Source of the DNA: Numida meleagris
Lineage: Eukaryota; Chordata; Aves; Galliformes; Numididae
Assembly: GCF_002078875.1 (NCBI RefSeq)
Contig: NC_034411.1
Location: 34,675,971 to 34,739,970, forward strand
Direction: 5' to 3'
Length of the DNA: 64,000 bases
Positions 1 to 10,584 of the stretch are shown piece by piece. Both the position numbers and the translations under genes were made by a program. Position 1 is the stretch's first letter, and the number at the start of each line of letters is the position of its first letter. The notes under the pieces are model-generated. The model was not told the origin of the DNA. It worked only from the letters and a program-made list of their open reading frames with translations, and did no database searches.

Positions 1-382
1 ACTAATTTACTAAATACGATATCGGAATGCAAAACAACACACTATAATACAATATAATTACAATTTAAGCTGATAAATCCAATACAGAGAGAGAGAGAAT
101 GTCCCAAAATCAAGGTAGGCCTTACTCTACTACCGACGATAAGACGGCTGGAGAGCGAGGTGCTGCCAAGACGAGAGACGGCGGAAAAAAGGGACGAGGT
201 CTCGTGATCTGCAAGTTTTTATACTGCGAGCTTCTCTCTTTTCCCTCCGGCTGGAAAATGGTAACAAAGGAGCAAAGTACCGTGGGGACTGTAGTAGTCC
301 TTCTCTTCTGAGAACTAGGTATGTCCACTACATGATGTTATGATGTGGAATACCAATAACCGAAAATCACAAAACCATGACA
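1..382 (-). mobile_element. Solo LTR of an avian endogenous retrovirus (left copy, cut by window edge)
   Basis: This stretch is the inverted copy of 544-923. Read on the minus strand it starts with TGTCATGG at 382 and carries the same promoter-like TATAAAA (217-223) and the same downstream CTCTCTCT-rich and AT-rich blocks. The 3' part of the LTR, about 135 bases by comparison with the right copy, lies outside the window. No retroviral coding sequence adjoins it on the visible side. Its target-site duplication cannot be checked because one flank is missing. The LTR reading rests on the complete right copy. Confidence 0.75.
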
Positions 383-543
383 AACACTTAACACCACCTA
401 CAGGAAACTGGTAGTAATACCTCTCAGAGTAGATAATTTGGGACAAAAAGCAAGCCAGAAATCTCTCAGCTATATGTACTTCTATAGAATCTGACAGCTA
501 GGGGAGGAACAGAAAACATAGGTTTGCTTCAGTGTTTCCCCTA
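383..543. other. Unique spacer between the two head-to-head LTRs
   Basis: These 161 bases separate the 5' ends of the two LTR copies and do not share the inverted-repeat homology. They include the left target-site duplication of the right LTR (539-543). No coding signal is seen. Confidence 0.6.
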
Positions 544-1057
544 TGTCATGGTTTTGTGATTTTCGGTTATTGGTATTCCACATCATAACATCATGTAGTG
601 GATATACCTGGTTCTCAGAAGAGAAGGACTACTACAGTCCCCACAGTACTTTTCTCCTCTGTTTCCATTTCCAGCCAGAGGGAAAAGATAAAAGCTCGCA
701 GTATAAAAACTTGCGGATCACAAGACCTCATTCCTTTTTTCCGCCGTCTCTCGTCTTGGCAGCTCCTCGCTCTCCAGCCGTCTTATCGTCGGTAGTAGAG
801 TAAGGCCTACCTTGATTTTGGTTACATTCTCTCTCTCTGTATTGGATTTATCAGCTTAAATCGTAATTATATTGTATTATAGTGTGTTGTTTTGCATTCT
901 GATATTTTATTTAGTAAATTAGTTTGTTTCTCCTCAGATTGTTGCCGCTGTTCTTTGCTCTCAGGGCCATCTCCTTGCCCTTTTCCCGGGCATGGGCCTG
1001 TGGATCCCCCGTCCTCTTCATCACGGAACCGGGCCGAATGCCCGTAAACCATTGACA
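544..1057 (+). mobile_element. Complete solo LTR of an avian endogenous retrovirus
   Basis: A 514 bp unit with LTR termini: it begins TGTCATGG and ends CCATTGACA, a short imperfect inverted terminal repeat with the TG...CA ends typical of retroviral LTRs. The five bases before it (CCCTA, 539-543) are repeated exactly after it (1058-1062), as expected for a target-site duplication. A TATAAAA box lies at 702-708. No gag, pol or env sequence is attached, so it is a solo LTR left by recombination. The family name was not established. It lies in KIF26B intron 2, antisense to the gene. Confidence 0.85.
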
Positions 1058-1062
1058 CCCTA

Positions 1063-4049
1063 ACACAAAACAGAATGTTGATGGTCAAAGCCAAAAATAA
1101 AGTAAAAATGTGAATAGTCTATTACAGAAAAATTAAAGGAATAGACACATCTAAAATATTCCAGAATATTTATTGGAAGAGCTGATGCACATAAAAACCT
1201 ACTTTATCGAGAGGAGGTCTCTGACCCCAAAGAAGGGCCAGCTTGTAGGAATACACTTAGCTGAATTGATTTCATTATGGCTGATTAGCATTGCTTGTAC
1301 CAGTTTGGTAGCTACTATTCCCAAAATGCAAAGAAACAGATGCATAGTAAGAACTTCTACTTATACCCTGGATAAGACTAATCAATACAACTCTAAATTG
1401 GGTGTTTATATACACTTCTTTTATGGGAAACAGCAACTGAAAAGCAACAACTTGTATCTGAAAGATGGGTAATTAGGGATAGCAAGTATCATTTTAATAT
1501 AAATAGGGAAAATAAACACAAATTACACAACACTTAACTCTTATGAATTGCCTGTTAAATGAGACAGTGGTCTACAAGATGTTGTTTGGAGTATCTCATT
1601 AATAAAAATTGTTTTCAGCAATTATGTGTAATCGTTGTCATTTTATCGCTGGCCAAAAATAGTCCCTCACTGCATGATTCAACATATTACTGTATCACAG
1701 ACTACCAAGAAAATAATCCTGTCTATAGGAGAGAACTAGACCTGTACCACACTGACACAGAAACATCATGCTAGCAAGAGGAAATAAATGTTAGTTTGGA
1801 GATGACTTGGTGCTAAAAAAGAAAAAAGCCAGTAAGCATTTATCAGAAGACCAAGTACAGCACTTGATATCAACAGTGCCTGCTCCATCTGAGGCCACCC
1901 AAAGCCTGTCAGAGTGGTATAATGTAGGTGACTACACCTGGCAAATCTAATGAACATTTACTTCAGACCCAATTTTGCCTAAAATAATTTTTCATGTTTT
2001 GCTGAATCTTTTATTCTTTGCAACATAATCTGCCCCTCTCCATGCAGCTCAGAACTGAAGCTTCGAGTCACTGAATTAAACATATGCATTTTATTTTCAG
2101 GAAAAAGCATTTTGCTTTTCAGATGGTAAATGTAATTTCTGGGCAAATAGGTGCACAGAATATATCTGTAGTAGAATGGTAAAGCTCTCAAGTTTGTAAG
2201 CTATTCCCTAGAACAATCAGTGAACTTTGCATGTGACCCCTACTTTCTGCATCCACTTTTTTCCATCAGCAGTACAACCATCACAGATTTCACCCTCCAC
2301 GTAGATCCAACCTGACATGTGAAAGAACAGGAGTTGTTTTTGTTAATTGTCACTTGCTAAGATTGTGAGGTAAAATCTGATCTTATAAAATAGTGTCTTT
2401 GCAAACATGAGTTTAAATACTAGAAAAATAGCACATTAAAAATCCCCTGCATTCAAGAATATTTCTCAATCAGACCAGAAGCATTAGCATGATTTTTTTA
2501 AACAAAAAGCATACAGTGTTTTTACAAATAAATAGAAAAAAGTTAAAAATAAAAGAATAAAATTTAAAGGGACATAAAATAAATGGAGAGATTCATCTCC
2601 CATCTTAACTCAATTAACTCAACGTTAATAGAATCGTTCAAGTAAAAAAGAAAATGTGATCAGCATTCTTCTATGGGTTCAAAAGCACTACAAACACTCC
2701 TATCAAAAGTCAACCAATGCATTTTGGAAGGGACAATTTTAGGCAACAGTTGCGACTGAAATCCAAGTCAGCTGTGCTGTACTTCCCTAGGGAAAGAGAG
2801 CGGACTAAAGCAGGAGCAGTCAGAATACCTGCCTTACAGGGGGATAATGACAGGTAGTTTGACAAGCACCATACTGACTTCGTAGAATGTTTCACACACA
2901 GAAATTATGCAATGCAGCTAATAACGTGGCAGAGGTGGAAGGAGGCAGGAAAAGCAGAACACCGCTCATTCATTCTGATGCCATGTTGTTCATCATTACA
3001 GAAGCTTCTGCCTGTGTTTTGACAACCTGCCAGTCCATCGTTACCTAAAGCACAAGACTTGCTGTAGGCAATGTGACCCTCTTCTTCCTTTCCTACGCCC
3101 TCTTGCTTATTCTAAAGAATATAGGCTCTCCAGTAATAGTATTTGATGTTTTTAAAGGCAGGCTATAGGTTAGGGTTATTTTGTATGTTGAGAAAAGCCT
3201 TAAGGCACACTCAGTATTTTCCATGCAATTGCAGCAAGTTCTCTTTTACAAGGAAGAATGGCAATTACAATTTGTTATTCAGATATTTTTCAAATTTAGG
3301 ACTCAGCTGAGAGTTGGTCCAGAACTTCATCAAAAAAATGATATTTTTAAGTAGCTTGAGATAAGTAGATTAACCACATGTGGACTTTGGCCTTGTTTTC
3401 TCCTCTTCTACTGGCTCATATTTTTGGGGATAAAAACAAACTTTTGCCTCCAAATATAAGCGTTTGTATGCATTATTTTTTCCACAAGTAGTAGTATCCA
3501 AACAGACTGACAGATAAAGATGTGTGTTTGTACCAAGTCTTTCAGCTGACATTCAACAGTGAGGATTAGAAATAAGATGAAGCTACTTGAGTTACAAGGC
3601 TTAAAATGAGGAAGTAAGGGATAATTAACTTAATCTAGTATTTGAGAGAGAAGAAATGGGAGATATGCTTTCCACCTTTACCTCATGTACAAATCAGATA
3701 TCTATAGTCCGCAGCCACAACCAACCCCAAATAAAACACACTACAGAAGAAATCAAAACAAACAACAACAAAAACCATACACCGATCCTTGCATCCTTTC
3801 CACCCCATCTCTTAGATCTGTTTGGGTATTAATATATAAAGTCATCTCTGGTTTGCTAATTTAAAAAAATAAACATAGTCATACAGAAAGAAAGTGTAGA
3901 AGGAGGTTCTTAGAAGTGTACTTTGGACAGCTTAGCAATCTTGACTATTGGGGTTTCTTCTCTTCTTTCCTCCCAAGGTAAGTCTCAGCTAAACTGTCAT
4001 TAGTGCACTCTGAAATGCAGTGTTCATCCTGTTACTCCTGCAGTGAGAG
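1063..4049. other. KIF26B intron 2, unique AT-rich sequence
   Basis: Non-coding by appearance. Open frames are short, lack recognisable domains and fall on both strands at random. No exon, RNA gene or repeat was recognised. It belongs to the intron because KIF26B coding exon 2 ends at 32662 and transcription runs toward position 1. Confidence 0.6.
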
Positions 4050-4535
4050 TGTACTAGGTTTGGTTAAGATGGAGATAATTTTCTTGCTAGATGCACACAA
4101 AGTGCTGTGTTTTAGCTAGCTGCTCAAAAGTGTCGACAAGATGCCAATGTTATAGATATTGCTGACCAGCACCAAGGCCTTCTGTGCCTCACACTGCTGC
4201 CTCACTGAGCAGACTGGGGATGGACAGGAGGCTGGGAGGGGACACAGCCAGGACAGCTGAGGTACCATCCAAAGGGACATCCTGTACCATACATTGTCGT
4301 GCTCAGCAATGCGAGATAAGCAGGCCAGCATGGCAGATGCTCAGGGACTGACAACTCATTGCTTTTTTACCACTTACATTTGGTTGTGGTAGGGTTTTTT
4401 AGTTTCCTTTCCATTCCCTCCACACTCTTTATCTCCCATGATGTTTTTATTTTTCTTTGCTCTGATTCCCTTCCTCATCCCAATAGGGTGGGGAAAGAAT
4501 AAGCAAGCAAGCAGCAGTGGGGTCAGCCTAGCACA
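4050..4535 (+). mobile_element. Diverged solo LTR of an endogenous retrovirus
   Basis: The unit begins TGTACTAGG and ends CCTAGCACA, near-perfect inverted termini with TG...CA ends. The flanking five bases are GAGAG (4045-4049) and GAGGG (4536-4540), a one-mismatch target-site duplication. Internal stretches such as GGACACAGCCAGGACAGCTGA and the block CCAAAGGGACATCCTGTACCAT resemble the solo LTR at 59311-59819, so the two belong to related LTR families. No internal retroviral sequence is present. The mismatch in the duplication suggests an old insertion. Confidence 0.75.
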
Positions 4536-6551
4536 GAGGGCTTTGCAGCTCTACTAGATGTTTCCCGGATGTTTGATGAAAGATAATATAATTACCTGTT
4601 CCTATCTATCCTACTCCCAACCCTTCCTGAACCAGCCAAGTCAAAGTTCTCTTCCACTAGTCCGTGATTTCTTTCTACTACTGCCCATGCAGTAGCACTA
4701 ATAAAGCACTTAATGCTTTCAATACAGATAACACATTAAATCTGAAACAGTCTTTTAAATAGCACAGATAAAGGCAACGTATCTCCTATTGATGTGATCT
4801 CCCTTCCAAAACATTTTACAGCCATATCCATCAGATTAAACTCTGATATTATCACCCAAACAGGACGTATTATGAAGCTATGAGAATTTCTCCAGACATT
4901 ATTTGAGCAGCAGACTAGGCATTAAGCTCAGCACAATGCTGACTGTAGTCAGAAAAAAATTGCAGGCTTTTGAAAAAAAGAAAAGAGCACAGAAAAGCCT
5001 GCAGGTACAAATATTAAGATGCGCACTTGTTTTCCTCTAGCCCAAGTGACCACAGAGAATTAAGGACCAATGTGTGTCTGCATCTAGATGAACTGTTCTC
5101 ATTCACCAATCAAGAATTTCCTCCTGCAGTCACCATACTATTGCTTCTTAAAGACTGAAGAGTCATGTTCCTGCAAGCACAGGATATACAATTAATCTGA
5201 GACTCCCTACACTAGATCACGTGAAAGGAGCAGGAAAGGGGGCTTGTGCACTAACATCACAGAAATAACGTGTGCCATTTACCTTACTGATGTACCAAGA
5301 GACAAAACAGATGCCATAATGCTATGCTGCCTTTGAGCACAGGTTATCAATTGGGAATACATACGTGATATACAGACCAGCACCACGCTTTTGGGGAGCC
5401 TGTTACAGGCAGCTGCAGGACTGCTGCAACAGAACCACACTGCACTAATTGTGTAAGCTCCAGGTCCCAGCTACCATAGCAATGGAGAGAAAGGGCTGGC
5501 CAGGTAAGTGCTTGCCAATGTATCTGGCTTAGCTGCACTCACAGCAGAACTTCTTACACCCAGACCTGCATGGACACATTGGCACAGAACCAGCCTGCAA
5601 GTTTAAGCACTTGCAGATCAGAGCTAGGGCCGTATGCACGGACCCTTATTGAAAAAGTCCCCAGGAAAAAGCTGTCATGATATATGAACAGAAGGGTTTC
5701 ATTGTGTTGCTGCTTTGAGGTAATTTGAAAGTACGGTAACAATCTGTGAGAGTATTTTGCTGCTTTTGATTTCTCAGTCTAATGGCTTCCCCATATCCAC
5801 AGGCACAGCAGAAAGCAACAACACAGGGCAAGGTAAAAGACCTAGAATTATAGGCCATTTACCAAAGTTATCTCCTTTTGCCTCTGGGTAGAAACGTCCT
5901 AAAGGTTATAGTGTTATAATGATCCAGGTGGTGAATAACCCTTGCAGAGTAGTTTCCCTACAGTCATAAAAACAGCTGCCCAGAGCAGGAGAAAAAGGAT
6001 CGGAAAGATTTGAGAAAATGTTTTCTTTCCCTCCACTACCTAAGCCATCAAAAGTTCAGGGACTTTGGCAGAAGTTTATATCAATACAACAGATTTTCTC
6101 TCATTTGCTTCTGCAATAAAAGCAGAACAAGCAGCTGTGTTTACAGTTTGCAACTTAAAATTGATTTTTTTTGTAATTAATGTCAAATTTGTCATGGTGA
6201 CTTAATCATCAAATCCATTTAAACTATTACAATTATGGTGATACGTTAGAGCAGTAATACCATTAAATCACAGCGTGTTGAAGTTTCTCAACACCTTTCA
6301 CCTGAAGATTTCAGTAGAAAACATTAGTAATACTAAAATTTCCTGTGATCATTGTATAATGGGCCCTTTACTTGCAGTATTTTGGATAGAGAAACTTAGG
6401 CATTAGTATTTGCAGAGTGTTACAAAGAAAGCATGTTAAAACTCCATCTCTCCATTTCATGGCCTGAAATCAGGTCTTACTGCCTCCTTTGGAAATACTA
6501 AGAGACTATAGCTTGGGCTTTGTAACCCCATTCTCTGGGACTATGTAGTAT
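4536..6551. other. KIF26B intron 2, no recognised feature
   Basis: AT-rich single-copy-looking sequence. The segment from about 6130 to 6400 is rich in TAAT/ATTA-type words with few simple repeats and could be a conserved non-coding element, but this cannot be judged without alignment. Confidence 0.5.
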
Positions 6552-6764
6552 TTCAGATTGGATATTAGGAAAAATTTCTTCTCAGAAAGAGTGGCAATGC
6601 ATTGGAAAAGGCCTGGGGAAGTGGTGCAATCTGTTCCTGGAGGTTTTCAAGGAGCGTAGAAATGTTGCACTCAGGAACATGGTTAGTGGGCATGGTGGTG
6701 ATAAGTTGATTGTTGGTCTACATGATCTTTGTGGTCTTTTCCAGACTTAATGATTCTATGATTT
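6552..6764 (+). mobile_element. CR1 LINE 3' fragment
   Basis: The sequence follows the avian CR1 3' end: TTGGATATTAGGAAAAATTT, CTTCTCAGAAAGAGTGG, a degenerate GGTGG/CTGGAGG section, ACATGATCTTTGTGGTCTTT, and the diagnostic tail TGATTCTATGATT at 6751-6763. It is a 5'-truncated copy with no reverse-transcriptase coding sequence. Orientation is plus, opposite to KIF26B. Point differences from the consensus as I recall it suggest an old copy. Confidence 0.9.
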
Positions 6765-9700
6765 ACAGGTGTTAAAAATGCAATCCTAACCTATCACAAT
6801 GCAAAGCTTTCTATATTGGATGACCACAGCTTGAAAATGATTAATCAGTATTGTCATGTCACAAGCAGGAGAATAAATCCTGGCTACACCCTCAGACTTA
6901 ACTTAAAAGCTGTTGCTGTTGACAGTGTCCCTTTTGTGTACAAAGTACATGCCATAATAAAACCCTGCTTCCACAGACACCTAGGTTTTACCGAAGACAG
7001 AAATAACAAGGTGCTTCCAGCCAACATGATAGAGGGTGAGAGACATGCAAAGGCAAAACAAAGCAGAAGACAACGCAGCTAGTGCTAATGAAGCAAGAAA
7101 GAACATGACATTGTGTACAGACTTCAGTAAACAGTTTCACTGAGCTGTATGTTTTGCACTCCTAACCTGCCCTATTATGAATATGACAATCGAATGTAAC
7201 GTACAGGATAATGTTAGTCTTAGCCTCAAAAAATGCAACAACATTGTTAAGGAGTCCATCATTTCCCTTTAATTAATGCTCTACCGTGTCTGACAGGCAG
7301 CAAGTGTTCATAGCTCACACCAGTGAACTTCAGCTTTGAATGCTAAGTAGGTGTCAACAAATACTGATTTTTAATGGCAAACAAATCAAAGGAGAAGCTT
7401 TAAGTGAATCAGGTAAGCTTGAAAGCTCAGCAATGGCTACAGATTAGGAAACATATAGTGGAAATCTAAACATACATCAGAAGAGATAACAATTCTGTCA
7501 GTTATTCCACTTAAAAGAATTTCAGAAGTTAGGTCCAAACACACAGCCCTGTGTGAACATCATTCCAACGTGCAAGCCCAGCACGCGGTTGAGTCCTGTC
7601 AAGCAGAGGCCTCAGCCTTGTGCAGGATTTCCCCTTCTGCCACTGAAGATTTCTCACTTGCCCACTTTCACCTGGGGCCAGAAAGGGGGTAAACTGCCGC
7701 TAGCCCAAGCAAAATGCAGAGACAACCCAAATCTTTTGTGTTTATAGTCAAAGTGCAATTTGAAATGCAACTGGTGACTGATTTGCAGCAGCAGAAAGCA
7801 GTATGTTCTCTGCAATAGCAGGTCCTCCTAATGCCACAGAACAAAAGTAGCTATCAAATGGTGGGGGTACAACACACATGCAGTCTGTTGATGTCAAATT
7901 ATTATTTCATGTTTAAAGATCACCAATAACATGCAGCAATTGTAACACGGATGCCTTTGAACCACTTAATCAGAATCTCAGTGGTGACAGTCTGCTATCC
8001 ACTCAAAAGCCAGGGAAAATTCTCCATCTGCAGTTAAAAAAGCCCCATAATGCCTACCCAAAATACCTAATTATTGTGGTTTTCCTCCAGACAGCATTAT
8101 TTCCTACATCAGGGTTAGAAGAACTTAAGCAAAGATATGCTGCATTCTGTATGGTATGTTCATGCAGTATGTAGCAGATTTGAATCACAAGGTTGGCTGT
8201 AGAAAAGCAGAACAAGGGTGGGAAAAGCTACCTTGTGACCTAGAAGTCCTGAATTTTGCCGATTGTTCTGCTCAAAGAAACTTGGTACTCTGCTACATTT
8301 GTAGCTAAATATCTTGCTGGTAGCAAATACCTTATTAACTCCCAGGATGTAGCAATTTATTAGAGGACACAAAAAAAAGTGACTAACCCTGCCTAAGAAT
8401 ATAAATAATGATCCACTAGCCTTTCACAGCCTGTAATACAATGTTATGATTTCATTACACTTTTTCCCAAAAAAACCTTGACTCGTTTAGTGAAAAGGAT
8501 CTGAAATTAATGCATCAGAATATGCTGTAGGTCCATCACATTAGGGATGGCTTTGTCAGGAAGAACTGTTTATTTGATTATTGTTTCTCACAAGCAACTG
8601 AACTCCTATATCACTAGATTGAGTTAAACAGCAGAGACTCAAGAAGAAGCAGTGGGTGTTCTTTTTCTATTGCCTGACCCTCCCCCACTCTGCATGCCTC
8701 TGATTCTTCTTGTTAGGGGCTCAGGCAATATCAGAGTGCTGAAAGATCATAAACAGATTTGGACTGGGCTACAGGCAGGCCTGCTGGAGTTAATAATATT
8801 TCTCTGCTAGGTACATAATTTGCAGGAGGCTGGATGGTTTAGGAGACAGGCAAGTCTGTAGAGAGTTTTCCACACCTCTTATAAAAAGCAATAGAGACAT
8901 TTCCAAGTTTTTTAAGTAACATACAAAGAAACATTGTTTCTAACATATACAGAAAACCTACTCGTTAGTTGTGTTTATTAGTTATTCTTCAAATGGTTTG
9001 AAGTTCAAACTTGGATTGAGTCCCATTATTGTAATTAGGTACTAGAGAATAGTTCTGCTCAAAATGGCATGAATAGGTAAGCACTGCTCTGTTGCTTTAA
9101 GGTTCACATAATTTTGAAGTGTCTAGAATTGTCATCAAAACCAATTATAATTGGGGAGGGGAGGAAAGGAAAATAACTATTCACTGCTTCCTGTACTGCC
9201 CTTGCATTTACAGAGCTCATTTTGCAGTCATGTGTGGTAGACAATGCAAAAAGACCGGCAACCTCACTGTTATTTGTGTCCAGACACCATCTAGTTCCCT
9301 CAGATCTGTTCAGCCCACATACAGAAAAAAGTTCGTTTTATCCCAGAGTCATACAAATGTTTCAAGTGCTATTAACACAAATACAGTAGCTTACATATTA
9401 AAGTTCCATATTGTAAACATTGCTTAATAATGGTCTTTCACCTTCTGAAAAGAATCTCATGCTCTGACATTCAACTCCCAAAAATATCTGGGATAAAGAG
9501 TTATATGAGCAGCTCACTACACCAATGAATAACTGCAGTTTCTCTGAGAAGAAAAGCATCGACTCATTTATGTTTACAGGGAAAACATCTCCTATACACA
9601 TAGCACTCACATTACTAAACAAGCAGTCCAAGCACATGTCAGCTATCAGTGGAACAAGAGGATGGCTCTGCTTCACCATCCTGATACCAGGCTCATACTA

Positions 9701-10047
9701 AAGTCTCAGGCTAGCCCTTCAAAAATGTGCTGATACACATCTCACACGCACCATTCCAGCGAAGTCCATGAAAATACCCGACTAGCTTATACTTCTAAGA
9801 TCTTACCATATAGCCAAAGAAGCAACAACAATGAAAAAAAGATACAATTGCAAGAGTTCAGAATCAAATCCTCTATGGCACTTTTAGCTCTTTGCCATGC
9901 TGACATTTGCTGCCCACAATTTTCTCTTCTCCTACGCCTAGCAATAGATCTTCATATATATAAAAAAATCTCATTCCTTTTCCAGAAACTCATTACATTC
10001 TAATCAAACAGTTCCTCCTCAAGATAAAATTCAGACAATTCATCATA
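6765..10047. other. KIF26B intron 2, no recognised gene
   Basis: No exon, RNA gene or interspersed repeat was recognised. A short inverted repeat (TATTGCCTGA at 8668-8677 against TCAGGCAATA at 8721-8730, loop 43 nt) is present and noted as a finding. Confidence 0.5.
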
Positions 10048-10584
10048 TGAGGGTTGCTCCAAAAGTAATGCCTCCTGTTTTATTACGTTGGCCCACAACA
10101 GCAGAGGCACACAGTAGTGGTACAGCAGTAGAAATTGAACCTTCCCACCAATATTCCATTACATATTGTTGCTGTGTGACAGCTAGCAGAAGAGGGACAG
10201 TCTGACAAAACAGTGTCTGACATGGAAGCATGTATGAAGCAAAGGGGTGTCCCTGAATTCCCCCACATGGAAACAATGGCATGCATTGACATTTATCAAC
10301 ATTTGTTGAGTGTTTCTGGAGCCCAAACAGTGAGGCGGTGGGTGGTGCATTTTAGCAGCAGCAACAGCAATAGTGGGTCACCCTCACCAGTGCAGACTGT
10401 TACATGCATGGCCTGCAGGCTCCTGTTCTTTGCTGGAAAAGAACGCACACAGCTACTGGTGTTGAGTATGTTTAAAAATAGTGTTTCATAGCTGAGAATT
10501 TGCTCTATGAAATAGTGCTATTGTGCTCTTTGATTCTATTGGGGTTTCCATGGAAATAAAGATGAGGCATTACTAGGACCAACC
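10048..10584 (+). mobile_element. Internally deleted mariner DNA transposon (chicken Mariner1-like)
   Basis: The left end reads TGAGGGTTGCTCCAAAAGTA followed by ATGCCTCC, and the right end (10563-10584) is its decayed inverted copy, GAGGCATTACT...CCAACC. Both ends are flanked by TA (10046-10047 and 10585-10586), the mariner target. Between them, 10213-10491 encodes the start of a mariner transposase: MKQRGVPEFPHMETMACIDI, then a helix-turn-helix-like region ending RRWVVHFSS. After about 60 residues the homology stops and the rest, including the DDD/DDE catalytic domain, is gone. At about 537 bp it is less than half the length of a complete mariner, so it is non-autonomous. Confidence 0.9.
10213..10491 (+). 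pseudogene. Mariner transposase N-terminal remnant
   Basis: A 92-codon open frame within the mariner. Residues about 4-60 match the N-terminal DNA-binding part of mariner transposases (MEACMKQRG, IDIYQHLL, SGAQTVRRWVVHFSS). The remaining residues come from sequence beyond the deletion or from another frame and match nothing recognisable. The catalytic triad region is absent, so no transposase activity is expected. A short deletion is also likely before TVRRW, where related copies that I recall carry a few more residues. Confidence 0.8.

Noticed and set aside
99..803. Open frames with shared peptides at 99-328 and 543-803
   Set aside because: The peptides recur because the two LTR copies are inverted repeats; they are not genes.
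867..1094. 75-codon minus-strand frame GGSTGPCPGKGQGDG
   Set aside because: It overlaps the 3' part of the solo LTR and extends past it by chance.
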